DNA from: Streptomyces flavochromogenes
Lineage (GTDB): Bacteria > Actinomycetota > Actinomycetes > Streptomycetales > Streptomycetaceae
Assembly (NCBI RefSeq): GCF_000717595.1
Contig: NZ_JNZO01000017.1
Location: 104,192-168,191 of the forward strand
Direction of reading: 5' to 3'
DNA: 64,000 bases
Made by a program: the position numbers and the translations under genes. Below the pieces are notes generated by a model. The model made no database searches, was not told the DNA's origin, and was given only the letters and a program-made list of their open reading frames with translations. How positions within the stretch are numbered: position 1 is the first letter of the stretch; every line of letters starts with the position of its first letter. Shown one piece after another: positions 36,601-46,320 of this stretch.

Positions 36601-38131
36601 GGCGCCGCGCGAGCCGGTCCGCGAGCGCCTCTTCGACCTCCTCCTGTGGCTGCTGCTCTGCGTGCCGGTCCTGCTGAAGTCGGACCCGAACGACGGCGGC
36701 AGCTGGACCCGGGTCGCCGTGGGCGTGGTGGTCCTCGCGGGCTGCGTCGCGGTCAGCCGGAGGTGGCCGCTGGTGTCGCTCGCGGCCGCGGTCGCGGCGA
36801 GCCTGCCGGCCACCCTGGAGCTGTTCACCCCCTCGTACAGCCTCGCCCTGGTCGCCTTCGGGTACCTCGCGGGGCGGCGCCAGGAGCACACCCGGGCGGC
36901 ACTCTGGCTGTTCGGCGCGATCGCGGCCACCGGTCTCGTCCTCACCTGGGTCACCCGGACCTCGCTCGGCCAGTGGTTCACGCTGCTCCTCGCGCTCGCC
37001 CTCGCCGTCGTCGCGCCCTGGCTGATCGGCCGGTACGTACGCCAGTACGACCGCCTCGTGCAGAGCGGCTGGCAGCTGGCGGACCGGATGGAACGCGAGC
37101 AGGCGGCGATCGCCGACCGGGAGCGGCTGCGGGAGCGGTCCCGGATCGCGGGCGACATGCACGACTCGCTCGGCCACGACCTGGCCCTGATCGCGATCCG
37201 CGCGGGCGCCCTGGAGGTCTCCCCGCACCTCGGCCCCGACCAGCAGCGGGCGGTGGGCGAGCTGCGTCGCGCGGCGGCGGACGCGACGGCCCGGCTGCGC
37301 GACATCATCGGCGTCCTGCGCGAGGAGGACGACGCGGCGCCGACGAGCCCGGCCGGCGAGACGGTCGAGGAACTGGCGGCCCGCGCCCGCGCGTCGGGGC
37401 TCACGGTCACCCTCGCCACGACGCCGGTGCCCACACTGCCGGGCATGTCGGGGCTCGCCCTGCACCGGGTCGTGCAGGAAGGTCTCACCAACGCGGCCAA
37501 GCACGCTCCCGGCGCGGCGGTCTCGATCGCCGTCACACCGCAGGACGACGAGGCGGCGACGGTACGGGTCGAGGTGGTCAGCGGTCCCGGCACGGGCGGG
37601 CCCTCCCCAGGCTCCGGCGGCACCGGCCTCGTCGGCCTCGGCGAACGGGTCCGCCTCGCCGGCGGAACCCTCACCCACCGCGCCACCGAGGACGGCGGCT
37701 TCGCCCTGACCGCCGTGCTGCCCCGCAAGGCCCCCGCGCCGCTGCCCGCCGCCCCCACCTCGGCCAGGGAGCTGGACCTGGCGCGCCGCGAGGTCCGCAA
37801 GGGCCTGGCACGGGCGATCTGGATCCCGCTCGCGCTCCTCGCCGCGCTCGGCGTGCTGATGCTGGGGGTCGCCGCGTGGACGCAGGCCCAGTCGTACCTG
37901 GAGCCGGACGACTACGCGAGGATCAGGACCGGTCAGACCCCCGCGCAGCTCGACGAGACCATCGACGACTGGCCCGAGCACCCCCTGGACGCCGCACCGC
38001 ACGTGGCTCCGCCGGAGCCGCCCGGGATGGACGAGTGCCGGTACTACCGCTCGACGATGCTGGCCGCCGTACCGGTGTACCGGCTGTGCTTCGTCGGCGG
38101 GCACCTCGCCGACAAGGCCGAGGTGCCCTAG
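36593..38131 (+). CDS. Histidine kinase with extra C-terminal membrane-anchored domain
   Basis: Encodes 512 aa. Four to five N-terminal membrane segments are followed by the HisKA_3 box RSRIAGDMHDSLGHDLALI (His near residue 190) and a HATPase_c (NAAKHAPGAA; GGTGLVGLGERV). Normal kinases end there, near residue 385. Here a further hydrophobic segment (WIPLALLAALGVLMLGVAAW, about 407-428) and an 80-residue polar domain follow, with YARIRTGQTPAQLDETI and CRYYRSTM...YRLCFVGGHL, two Cys that could pair outside. The pattern recalls SmpA/BLIP-like small domains. That tail may be an outside sensor. It should phosphorylate the preceding regulator. Confidence 0.9.
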   Translation: MREAPREPVRERLFDLLLWLLLCVPVLLKSDPNDGGSWTRVAVGVVVLAGCVAVSRRWPLVSLAAAVAASLPATLELFTPSYSLALVAFGYLAGRRQEHTRAALWLFGAIAATGLVLTWVTRTSLGQWFTLLLALALAVVAPWLIGRYVRQYDRLVQSGWQLADRMEREQAAIADRERLRERSRIAGDMHDSLGHDLALIAIRAGALEVSPHLGPDQQRAVGELRRAAADATARLRDIIGVLREEDDAAPTSPAGETVEELAARARASGLTVTLATTPVPTLPGMSGLALHRVVQEGLTNAAKHAPGAAVSIAVTPQDDEAATVRVEVVSGPGTGGPSPGSGGTGLVGLGERVRLAGGTLTHRATEDGGFALTAVLPRKAPAPLPAAPTSARELDLARREVRKGLARAIWIPLALLAALGVLMLGVAAWTQAQSYLEPDDYARIRTGQTPAQLDETIDDWPEHPLDAAPHVAPPEPPGMDECRYYRSTMLAAVPVYRLCFVGGHLADKAEVP

Positions 38132-38161
38132 GAGGTGCCGATCGGGCCGGGACACGGACAC

Positions 38162-40738
38162 CTACCGGAGCAGCACCCCCGCGCCCTCCCCCGTCGTCTC
38201 CTCCGGCAGGGCCACCAGGCCCAGTTCCGCCGGGTGGGCGAGGAGCGGATGGGAGGGGCGGACGCGGACCGTGCAGCCGAAGGAGCCGGTGCGGTCGAGT
38301 GCCAGGGTGCCCTCGTACGGCTGCCTGCCCTCCAGGTCCGGGCCGCCCGCCGGCTTCAGCGGGACGGTCCGGGTGTCGGCGAGGGTGTCGTCGGCGTCGA
38401 CCCGGCCGGTGACGGCCTGGACCTCGACGTCGTCGGGGGCGAGGGCGCCGAGGGCGACCCGGACCCGGACGACGGGCGTCGCGCCGAGCTCCGCGTCGGC
38501 GAGGTCGTCCGCGAGGTCGTCGCCGACCTCGACGCGGTCGACGGTCACCTGGGGCCAGGCCTCCCGGACCCGGGCCTTCCAGGCGGCGAGGTCCCGCGCC
38601 CGGTCCGGGGTGAGCGCCCGGCGGGCGGCCGCGGCGGGGACGTAGAGCCGCTCGACGTACTCGCGGACCATGCGGTCGGCGAGCACCTTCGGGCCGAGGT
38701 CGGTGAGGGTGCGGCGGACCATCGCCGTCCAGCCGGCCGGGACGCCGTCGGGGCCCCGGTCGTAGAAGCGGGGGGCGACCCGGCGTTCGATCAGCTCGTA
38801 GAGGGCGGCGGCCTCCAGGTCGTCGCGGCGGTCCTCGTCCGCGGCGGCGGCCCCGTCGGCGGTGGGGATGGCCCAGCCGAAGTCCGGCTCGAACCACTCG
38901 TCCCACCAGCCGTCGAGGACGGAGAGGTTGAGGCAGCCGTTGAGCGCGGCCTTCATGCCGCTGGTGCCGCAGGCCTCCAGGGGACGGAGGGGGTTGTTGA
39001 GCCAGACGTCGCAGCCGGGGTAGAGACCGCGGGCCATCGCCATGCCGTAGTCGGGCAGGAAGACGATCCGGTGCCGGACCCGGGGGTCGTCGGCGAACCG
39101 GACGAGTTCCTGCACGAGCCGCTTCCCGCCGTCGTCGGCGGGGTGGGCCTTGCCCGCGACGACGAGCTGCACCGGCCGCTCGGGGTGCAGGAGCAGCGCC
39201 CGCAGCCGGTCCTTGTCCCGCAGCATGAGGGTGAGCCGCTTGTACGAGGGGACCCGGCGGGCGAAGCCGATGGTGAGGACGTCGGGGTCGAGGACGGAGT
39301 CGGTCCAGCCGAGTTCGGCGGCTGCCGCTCCGCGCTGCCGCCAGGACGCCCGCAGCCTCTCCCGTACGTCGGTCACGAGCCGTTCGCGCAGGGTGCGGCG
39401 GAGTTCCCACAGCTCGCGGTCGGCGGGGTCGGGGCCGAGCCGGCCGACCTCGGGGGCGACCCAGGTGGGGGCGTGGACGCCGTTGGTGATGGAGGTGATC
39501 GGCACGTCGTCGGCGTCGAAGCCCGGCCAGAGCCCGGCGAACATGGCCCGGCTGACGGCCCCGTGCAGAGTGGAGACGCCGTTGGCGCGCTGGGCGAGGC
39601 GGAGTCCCATGGCGGCCATGTTGAAGACGCCCGGTTCGCCGCCCAGCGGGGTCTCGTCTCCGAGCGCGAGGACCTTCCCGGTGTCGACGCCGGGGAGCGC
39701 GCCGTCCTCGCCGAGGTGGCGGGCGACCAGGGTGCGGTCGAAGCGGTCGATGCCGGCCGGGACGGGGGTGTGGGTGGTGAACACGGTCCCGGCGCGGACG
39801 GCCTCCAGGGCGCTGTCGAAGTCGAGTCCCTCGCCCTGGAGTTCGCGGATGCGTTCGAGGCCGAGGAAGCCGGCGTGGCCCTCGTTGGTGTGGAAGACCT
39901 CGGGCGCGGGGGTGCCGGTGAGCCGGGTGTACGTACGGACGGCGCGGACGCCGCCGATGCCGAGCAGCATCTCCTGCAGGAGCCGGTGCTCGCTGCCGCC
40001 GCCGTACAGCCGGTCGGTGACGCTCCGTTCGCCCGGGGCGTTCTCCTCGACGTCGGAGTCGAGCATGAGGAGGGGGACGCGGCCGACCTGCGCGATCCAG
40101 AGGTGGGCGTGCAGGCTGCGCCCGCCGGGCAGGGCGAGGGTGATCCGGGCGGGAGCGCCGTCGGCCTCGCGGAGCAGGGTGACCGGCAGCTCGCCGGGGT
40201 CGAGGACGGGGTACTGCTCCTGCTGCCAGCCGTCCCGGCCGAGGGACTGGCGGAAGTAGCCGTGCCGGTAGAGCAGTCCGACGCCGATGAGCGGGACGCC
40301 GAGGTCGCTTGCGGACTTGAGGTGGTCGCCGGCGAGGATGCCGAGGCCGCCGGAGTACTGGGGCAGGGCGGCGGTGACGCCGAACTCGGGTGAGAAGTAG
40401 GCGAGGGCGGCGGGCGCGTCGGCGGCCTGCCGCTGGTACCAGCGGGGGGCGTGGAGATAGGTGTCGAGGTCCTCTGCGGCGGCCCGGAGCCGGGCCAGGA
40501 AGTCCTGGTCGGCGGCGAGCGCGGCGAGCCGGGGGCCTTCGAGGGCGCCGAGGATCCGGACCGGGTCGGTGCCGCCGGCAGGCGTCGCCGGGCCGGGGGG
40601 TTCGAGCGATTCGAAGAGGACACGGGTGGGTTCGTGCCAGGACCAGCGCAGGTTGTGCGCGAGGTCGGCGAGGGGTCGAAGGGTGTCGGGGAGGACGGGA
40701 CGCACGGTGAATCGACGGATTGCCTTCACGCGTTCCAC
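38162..40738 (-). CDS. glgP: Alpha-glucan phosphorylase
   Basis: Encodes 858 aa of the long actinobacterial type, with an N-terminal domain (DTLRPLADLAHNLRWSWHEP) before the phosphorylase fold. NEGHAGFLGLERI and the PLP-binding region CGTSGMKAALNGCLNLSVLDGWWDEW (Lys as Schiff base) are clear. It releases glucose-1-phosphate, or with GlgE products processes maltodextrins from alpha-glucan. In many Streptomyces it lies next to glgE on the opposite strand; here about 8 kb of other genes separate them. Confidence 0.95.
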   Translation of the reverse strand: MERVKAIRRFTVRPVLPDTLRPLADLAHNLRWSWHEPTRVLFESLEPPGPATPAGGTDPVRILGALEGPRLAALAADQDFLARLRAAAEDLDTYLHAPRWYQRQAADAPAALAYFSPEFGVTAALPQYSGGLGILAGDHLKSASDLGVPLIGVGLLYRHGYFRQSLGRDGWQQEQYPVLDPGELPVTLLREADGAPARITLALPGGRSLHAHLWIAQVGRVPLLMLDSDVEENAPGERSVTDRLYGGGSEHRLLQEMLLGIGGVRAVRTYTRLTGTPAPEVFHTNEGHAGFLGLERIRELQGEGLDFDSALEAVRAGTVFTTHTPVPAGIDRFDRTLVARHLGEDGALPGVDTGKVLALGDETPLGGEPGVFNMAAMGLRLAQRANGVSTLHGAVSRAMFAGLWPGFDADDVPITSITNGVHAPTWVAPEVGRLGPDPADRELWELRRTLRERLVTDVRERLRASWRQRGAAAAELGWTDSVLDPDVLTIGFARRVPSYKRLTLMLRDKDRLRALLLHPERPVQLVVAGKAHPADDGGKRLVQELVRFADDPRVRHRIVFLPDYGMAMARGLYPGCDVWLNNPLRPLEACGTSGMKAALNGCLNLSVLDGWWDEWFEPDFGWAIPTADGAAAADEDRRDDLEAAALYELIERRVAPRFYDRGPDGVPAGWTAMVRRTLTDLGPKVLADRMVREYVERLYVPAAAARRALTPDRARDLAAWKARVREAWPQVTVDRVEVGDDLADDLADAELGATPVVRVRVALGALAPDDVEVQAVTGRVDADDTLADTRTVPLKPAGGPDLEGRQPYEGTLALDRTGSFGCTVRVRPSHPLLAHPAELGLVALPEETTGEGAGVLLR

Positions 40739-40858
40739 CTTCGCAGGCGAGTACGGAGCGGAGTGGACGCACCACGCTGTGCGTCCGTCGTTCCGCTCAG
40801 ACGTTAGGGCACACCTCTCCCGTCGTGCGACGGCGCACGGGGAGCGGTGGGGCGCGTG

Positions 40859-42238
40859 TCAGCCGATGGCCGGCAGGAGAACCTCGTACGGGGAGCCCTG
40901 GTTCACGGTCGCCGGGTCGAAGGCGCCGGTGGTGGCGTACCGGCAGGCGATGGCGGCGAGTTCCTCGGCGGGGATGACCTCGTGGATGTCGGTGAAGCCG
41001 TGCGGGGCACGCGCGTGCGCGAGGTCGATGACGACCTCGGGGCCCCTGTCACGGTTGGCCCGCTGGAGCGCGGTGGTGACGGGGCGGCGGTCCCGCTCGT
41101 AGGCGGCGAGGCCGTCCTCCGGGTCCGCGTGCCGGGCGAGGGCGTGGGCGAGGGCGCGCGCGTCGATGATCGACTGGGTCGCCCCGTTGGAGCCGGTCGG
41201 GTACATGGCGTGGGCGGCGTCGCCGATGAGGGTGGTGCGTCCGTGGGTCCACCGGTCCAGGGGCTCGCGGTCGACCATCGGGTAGGCGTACGCGGAGTCG
41301 GCGGCGCGCAGGATGCCGGGGACGCTGACGCCGTCGAACTCCCAGCCCTCGTAGAACGGGAGGAACGTCTCGACGGGGACGGACCGGTTCCAGTCGCCGA
41401 GGAGCCGTTCCTCCCCCGACGCCGTCCGGGACCCGCAGGTGCGCTCGGCCGGGCGGGCGACCGCCCAGTTCACCAGGACCTCCCGGTCGGGCCCGGTCGG
41501 CCGGCCCATCGGGTAGACGACGGCCTTCTGCCGGTCGTCGCCGGCGATGAGCATGAACGAGCCCACCGCCCTGGCCGGCATCCGGGACACTCCCCGCCAC
41601 ACCAGCATCCCGTTCCACGACGGCCCGCCCTCCCCCGGGTGCAGCGCCGCCCGCACCGTCGAGCGGATGCCGTCCGCGCCGACGAGTACGTCCGGTTCGA
41701 GGGAGGCTCGGCCGTGCACGGCGCCCTCCCGGTGTTCGAGCCGCAGTCGCGGCCGCCCGTCCGGTGTCGGCTCCACGCCGCTCACCCGGACCCCGGTGAC
41801 CAGGGCGGCGGGGCCGAGCCTGGCTCGCACGGCGCCGGCGAGGACCTGCTGGAGGTGCCCGCGGTGGACCGAGAGCTGCGGCCAGAGGTGGCCCGCGCCG
41901 AGGCCGCGCGGCTCCCGGGATATCAGCCCGCCGGAGCGGTGGTAGTAGCGCAGTTCGCGGGTGCGCAGGGCGCCCGCCTCCAGGGCGTCGAGCAGGCCGA
42001 GCGCGTCCAGTTCGCGGACGGCGTTCGGCATCAGGTTGAGCCCGGCGCCGACCGGGCGGATCGCGGGCGCCGTCTCCACGACCGTCACCCGTTCGAAGCC
42101 GGCTGCGTGCAGGGAGAGGGCGGCGGTGAGGCCGGCGATGCCGCCGCCGGCGATCACGATGTGCGGGCTCAGCCCGTAGTCCGGCGCCGGTCGGCGGCCG
42201 TGGACCGGGAGGAACGCGGAGGGGGTGTGGGGGGACAT
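40859..42238 (-). CDS. PhzS-like FAD-dependent monooxygenase
   Basis: A 459-aa protein from ATG 42238, with AAGGAG 9 nt upstream. FAD-binding motifs are IVIAGGGIAGLTAALSLHAA near residue 30, LVGADGIRSTVR, and IGDAAHAMYPTGSNGATQ, typical of group A aromatic hydroxylases such as salicylate hydroxylase and PhzS. The C-terminal region YVLLPAI-like ending is unremarkable. It should hydroxylate an aromatic acid using NAD(P)H and O2. It is 22 bp downstream of the PrnB-like gene, indicating an operon and a common pathway. Substrate unknown. Confidence 0.9.
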   Translation of the reverse strand: MSPHTPSAFLPVHGRRPAPDYGLSPHIVIAGGGIAGLTAALSLHAAGFERVTVVETAPAIRPVGAGLNLMPNAVRELDALGLLDALEAGALRTRELRYYHRSGGLISREPRGLGAGHLWPQLSVHRGHLQQVLAGAVRARLGPAALVTGVRVSGVEPTPDGRPRLRLEHREGAVHGRASLEPDVLVGADGIRSTVRAALHPGEGGPSWNGMLVWRGVSRMPARAVGSFMLIAGDDRQKAVVYPMGRPTGPDREVLVNWAVARPAERTCGSRTASGEERLLGDWNRSVPVETFLPFYEGWEFDGVSVPGILRAADSAYAYPMVDREPLDRWTHGRTTLIGDAAHAMYPTGSNGATQSIIDARALAHALARHADPEDGLAAYERDRRPVTTALQRANRDRGPEVVIDLAHARAPHGFTDIHEVIPAEELAAIACRYATTGAFDPATVNQGSPYEVLLPAIG

Positions 42239-42260
42239 GACGACTGCTCCTTCGGCGCCG

Positions 42261-43370
42261 CTACGCGGCCGACGGCCCGACGGGGGCCCCTGCGGGACGG
42301 CGCCGCACGGTCGCGCGGCGCACCATGGTCTCGTTCTCCCTGGTCAGATCCAGGATCGAGCGCAGCAGCGCGACCGGGGCCCCGCCGCTGCCCTCCTCGT
42401 ACAGCCGGGTCTCCTCGCTGTACGCCCTGCGGGCGATGCCGAGGTGCCGGGCGCGGAACGTCTTCAGGAGGCGCAGCACCCGGCCGAGTGCCTCCGCCGA
42501 CGCGGTCAGCGAGGGCGGCAGCCGGTCCGCGCCCTCCCAGCTGACGGCGGCCGACAGCTTGCTCACCGCCGAGACGCCGCCCCGGTGGCGGGTGTGGAAG
42601 GCGCGCCAGGCCGGCAGCGCGTACGGCACGGACTCGGCGAGGAAGGCCTCGTAGGAGGGGTCGGAGCGGTCGCACTGCCACAGCGTCAGATCGACCAGCC
42701 AGAGCGGAACCTGCGCGGCGGCCGGGCCGAGATAGTTCCGGCCGTCCACCTCGATCTCCTCGAAGTAGGGGCGCAGCGTGACCGCGAAGTGCTCCGCGGG
42801 CACGTGCGCCACCGTGACGTCGATGGAGTCGACCATCGCCCGCACATGGCGGGCCACTCGGTCGAGGGCGGTGGCGAAGCCCGGGTCGTACGGTTCGAGG
42901 CGGGCGACCCGGGCGCAGTCGTCGAGCGCGGCGACGAGGCCGGGGAAGACCATCCGTACCGCGTCCTGGAGCCGGGCCTCGGCCGGGTGGCCGGTGTACG
43001 AGCGGCGGCGGGAGCCGGGCGGGTTCCAGATCGTGTAGTGGTGGACGGTGTCCCTCGGAACCATGTCGGTACGGCGGCCGAGGAGTTCGAGGACGGGCAG
43101 CGCTTCGGGTACGACGGCGAGGGGCTGCACGCCGTGCCGTTTCAGCGAGCCCAGCAGGATGCCGAGGTCCCGCATGGCGGCGAGCGCGTGGCCGACGCTC
43201 CACTGGGCGGCCCGGTCGATGTCCGGCACGAGGGCGCGCAGCGCGACGGTGAGCGCGGCGACGTCGGCGTCGGCGTTCATCGCGGGCACGGCGGCGAGCA
43301 GGCCGTCGGCGCCGAGCGGGTCGGCGGCTCGTATGTCCTCGGTGCGGTGACGCGGATCGCCCAACAGCAC
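42261..43370 (-). CDS. PrnB-like haem enzyme (IDO/TDO superfamily)
   Basis: About 369 aa from GTG 43370, with GGAG 6 nt upstream; a longer GTG start at 43412 is also possible. It resembles PrnB of pyrrolnitrin biosynthesis along its length: AAMRDLGILLGSLKRHG, HHYTIWNPPG with RRSYTGHPAEA, and FRARHLGIARRAY, where His near residue 309 matches the expected haem ligand. PrnB rearranges 7-chlorotryptophan to an aminophenylpyrrole. No PrnA halogenase, PrnC or PrnD is present here, so the substrate is probably tryptophan or another indole and the product unknown. Assignment is from recalled similarity. Confidence 0.8.
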   Translation of the reverse strand: MLLGDPRHRTEDIRAADPLGADGLLAAVPAMNADADVAALTVALRALVPDIDRAAQWSVGHALAAMRDLGILLGSLKRHGVQPLAVVPEALPVLELLGRRTDMVPRDTVHHYTIWNPPGSRRRSYTGHPAEARLQDAVRMVFPGLVAALDDCARVARLEPYDPGFATALDRVARHVRAMVDSIDVTVAHVPAEHFAVTLRPYFEEIEVDGRNYLGPAAAQVPLWLVDLTLWQCDRSDPSYEAFLAESVPYALPAWRAFHTRHRGGVSAVSKLSAAVSWEGADRLPPSLTASAEALGRVLRLLKTFRARHLGIARRAYSEETRLYEEGSGGAPVALLRSILDLTRENETMVRRATVRRRPAGAPVGPSAA

Positions 43371-43459
43371 GGGGGCTCCTGTATTCCGGGGCTCGGTTCG
43401 CCGAAGAGGCACGGCTCACCGGCCGGTGGTCGTGGGCAGTGTTTCTGGTGGGAGGCGGA

Positions 43460-44893
43460 TCAGCGGCGGTCCGGGACCTGTTGCACGGGGGTCGGTTCCG
43501 GAACCCGTCCGGGCGGGTGGAGGCGTACGGCGAGCAGTGCGGCCGCGCCGGCGAAGGCGGCACCGGTGAGCAGGGCGGCGCGGTATCCGGAGGTCTCGGC
43601 GGCCGCGCGGGACGCGTCGACGGCCTCCGTACGGCTCGTGGCGACGGCCACCAGGACGGCGAGGCCGAGGACGGAGCCGAACTGCTGGCTGGTGCTGACG
43701 AGTCCGGAGGCGAGTCCGGTCTCCTCGGCCGCGGCCTCCGCCGTCGCCGCCACGTTCGTGGTGACCATGACGAGCGGCAGGGCCGCGCCCAGGAGCAGGC
43801 TCGGGGCGAGGACGGTGCTCGCGAAGCCGCCGTCGGGGGTGAGTGCCAGGGCCAGCCACAGCGTCCCCGCGCACAGCAGGACGAATCCCAGGGTCATGGT
43901 CCGGTGCAGGCCGATCCGGAAGATGAGCCGGCCGGTCTGCGGGGCGACGGCGACGACGACGAGCGACAGCGGCAGCAGGCCGAGGCCGCCGCCGAGGGGC
44001 GCGTACCCGAGGACGTTCTGGAGGTAGAGGCTGACCAGGAAGAACATCGGGAACAGCGTCGTCTGGGCCAGCGCGGCCAGGGTGTTGGACAGCCGGAGCG
44101 CGGGCCTGGTCAGGACGGACGGCGGAACGAGGGGCGCGGCGGCCCGGGCTTCGACGGCGGTGAAGGCGAGCAGCAGCGCGAGGCCCGTTCCTCCGGCGCC
44201 GAGGGTACGGGCGGACAGCCACCCGGCGTCGGCCGCGCCGACGAGCGCGTAGGCGACGAGTCCGAGTCCGGCGGTCGCGGTGAGCGTCCCGGCGAGGTCG
44301 AAGCCGCCGTGGCGGACGGGGCCGGTGCGACGGTCGAGGACCAGGGGGGCGAGGACGGCGAGGACGGCCGCGAACAGCACGTTCAGCCAGAACGTGGAGC
44401 GCCAGCCGAGGAGGTCGGTGACGACGCCCCCGAGGACCGTGCCGAGGACCCCGCCGAGGCCGCCCATCGCGGCGAACGCGCCGAGTGCCCGGTGCCGGGC
44501 GGGCCCGTCGGGGAAGAGCAGCAGGAGCAGGGCGAAGGCGGCGGCCGCGGCGAGGGCGGCGCCGACGCCCTGGGCGGCGCGGGCCGCGACGAGGGCGTCG
44601 GCGCCGGGGGCGAGACCACCGGCGGCGGAGGCGACGGCGAGCAGGCCGAGGCCGCCGAGGAAGACCCGCCGGTGGCCGAGGAGGTCGGCGATCCGGCCGC
44701 CGAGGAGGAGGAGTCCGCCGAAGGTGATGAGGTAGGCGTTGGCGACCCAGGAGAGGCCCGCGGAGCCGGCGGTGAGGTCCTCGCCGACGGACGGCAGCGC
44801 GACGTTGACGATCGCGGTGTCCATGATGAGCAGCAGTTGGGTGGCGGCGAGCAGGGCGAGTGCCCCGCGCCGTGGTACCGATGCCGTCGTCAC
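43460..44893 (-). CDS. DHA2-family MFS exporter of the PrnB cluster
   Basis: A 477-aa protein with about 14 membrane segments. Early motifs DTAIVNVALPSVGEDL and GGRIADLLGHRRVFLGG are typical of EmrB/QacA-type exporters, and it overlaps the HpaB-like gene by 4 bp. In a small biosynthetic operon this is most likely the exporter of the product or of a toxic intermediate, possibly also self-resistance. It starts at GTG 44893. Confidence 0.91.
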   Translation of the reverse strand: MTTASVPRRGALALLAATQLLLIMDTAIVNVALPSVGEDLTAGSAGLSWVANAYLITFGGLLLLGGRIADLLGHRRVFLGGLGLLAVASAAGGLAPGADALVAARAAQGVGAALAAAAAFALLLLLFPDGPARHRALGAFAAMGGLGGVLGTVLGGVVTDLLGWRSTFWLNVLFAAVLAVLAPLVLDRRTGPVRHGGFDLAGTLTATAGLGLVAYALVGAADAGWLSARTLGAGGTGLALLLAFTAVEARAAAPLVPPSVLTRPALRLSNTLAALAQTTLFPMFFLVSLYLQNVLGYAPLGGGLGLLPLSLVVVAVAPQTGRLIFRIGLHRTMTLGFVLLCAGTLWLALALTPDGGFASTVLAPSLLLGAALPLVMVTTNVAATAEAAAEETGLASGLVSTSQQFGSVLGLAVLVAVATSRTEAVDASRAAAETSGYRAALLTGAAFAGAAALLAVRLHPPGRVPEPTPVQQVPDRR

Positions 44894-46320
44894 CGGGTCG
44901 TCCCGAGGCCGTAGCCGTCGAGACAGGCCTGGGCGAGGTGCTCGCAGTCGTCGGCGGCGCCGGCCCGGGTCTGCATGGTCAGGTAGACGTGCGGGGCGCC
45001 GTGGTAGAGGCGCTCGTACTGTTCGTGGCGTCCGGCGAACTCGGAACCGAGGGCGTCCCAGGCGAGCTTGAGGAGTTTCACGCGGTCCTCGGCGGGGTGG
45101 CCGGTGGTGCCGAAGTAGCGGCGGACCAGCGGCCCGAGTTCGGGGTGGAGGAGGTCACGGCCGCTGGCGGGCAGCTGGACGAGGGCGCCGCCGGCGAGGA
45201 GCCTGATGTCCTGGACGGCCCGCGGGTAGAGCTCGCCGGCCATGATCCGCTGGGCGAAGGAGATCTCCTGCCCCGGGCGGACGCCGCCGCGCCCGCCGTC
45301 GACCTCCTCGTACGAGGCCTCGGCGGCGAGGACGAAGGCCTTGGCCTGGGCGACCATGCCGAGGAGCCGGCCGACGGCCTGGGTCACGGGCGGGAGGCTC
45401 TCGGTGCCGTTCGAGCGGGTGATGAGGATCGCGAGTCCGGTGAGGAACTCCAGCTTGGTCCAGAAGCGGGTCGCGGACTGGTGGACGAAGTTGAGGTAGG
45501 CGGGGGTCTGCCACCAGACGGCGCCGGTGGTGGCCGGGTCCCGGTAGGTGAGGACCCGCTCCCAGGGTATGAAGACGTCCTCGCAGACCAGCATCGCGTC
45601 GTTCTCGTCGTACCGGGAGGACAGCGGGTGGTCGAAGACGGACCGGGAGCGTTCCTCGTACGAGGTGCGGGAGATCAGTCGGAGACCGGGGGTGTCGAGC
45701 CGTACGGCGAAGGTCAGGGCGTGCGCGAGGTCGTCGGCGGGGAGCGGCTCGATGGTGCCGACGAGGATCTCGTCGGCGAAGACGGCGCCCGTGCCGACGG
45801 TCTTGGCGCCGCGGACGACGATCCCGCCGTCCCGTTCGGCCACGACCCGCAGGGTGAGGTCCTCCCCGCCGTGCCCCGGGGGCGGGTTGCCGAGGGTGAA
45901 CGCGCAGTGCAGATCTCCCTCGGTGAGCCGGCGGTGGAAGGCGAGGGCGTGCTCGGCGCCGTCGAAGGTGCCGCCGGTGAAGACGGCGGGCGCGGCGGCG
46001 AACCCGGCCGCGCCGGCGGCCATGTAGTCGGGGGTCCTGCCGAGGAAGCCGAAGCCGGCCCGGGCCGTGGTGCGGAAGGCGCGGCGGCGGGCGACGAGGT
46101 CCTCGTACGAGCGGGGCACGGCGTACGCGCGGCGCACCCCGCCCTGGACGAGGACGGGGTGGTGGACGGGGTCGTCGGCGAGGTCGTAGAGCCCGGCGAA
46201 GGAGGCCGCGGTGGACCGGAAGCCGGGGTGGGCGGTGACGTCCTTGACCCGTTCCCCGTCGAGCCAGATCTCGCGCCCGTCGCGCAGCCCCTCCAGATAC
46301 TCCTGCCCGGACCTCGTCAC
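44890..46320 (-). CDS. HpaB-type FADH2-dependent monooxygenase
   Basis: Encodes 476 aa from GTG 46320. The start MTRSGQEYLEGLRDGREIW-like pattern and LTEGDLHCAFTLGNPPPGH, RRYFGTTGHPAEDRVKLLKL and DENDAMLVCEDVFIPWERVL are characteristic of 4-hydroxyphenylacetate 3-monooxygenase large subunits. These two-component enzymes need a separate flavin reductase, which is not in the window. It would ortho-hydroxylate a phenol or modify the PrnB-type product. It leads the four-gene minus-strand operon. Confidence 0.9.
   Translation of the reverse strand: MTRSGQEYLEGLRDGREIWLDGERVKDVTAHPGFRSTAASFAGLYDLADDPVHHPVLVQGGVRRAYAVPRSYEDLVARRRAFRTTARAGFGFLGRTPDYMAAGAAGFAAAPAVFTGGTFDGAEHALAFHRRLTEGDLHCAFTLGNPPPGHGGEDLTLRVVAERDGGIVVRGAKTVGTGAVFADEILVGTIEPLPADDLAHALTFAVRLDTPGLRLISRTSYEERSRSVFDHPLSSRYDENDAMLVCEDVFIPWERVLTYRDPATTGAVWWQTPAYLNFVHQSATRFWTKLEFLTGLAILITRSNGTESLPPVTQAVGRLLGMVAQAKAFVLAAEASYEEVDGGRGGVRPGQEISFAQRIMAGELYPRAVQDIRLLAGGALVQLPASGRDLLHPELGPLVRRYFGTTGHPAEDRVKLLKLAWDALGSEFAGRHEQYERLYHGAPHVYLTMQTRAGAADDCEHLAQACLDGYGLGTTR

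Noticed and set aside
42261..43370. Complete pyrrolnitrin cluster
   Set aside because: Only the PrnB-like gene is present; no PrnA halogenase, PrnC or PrnD was found in the window.
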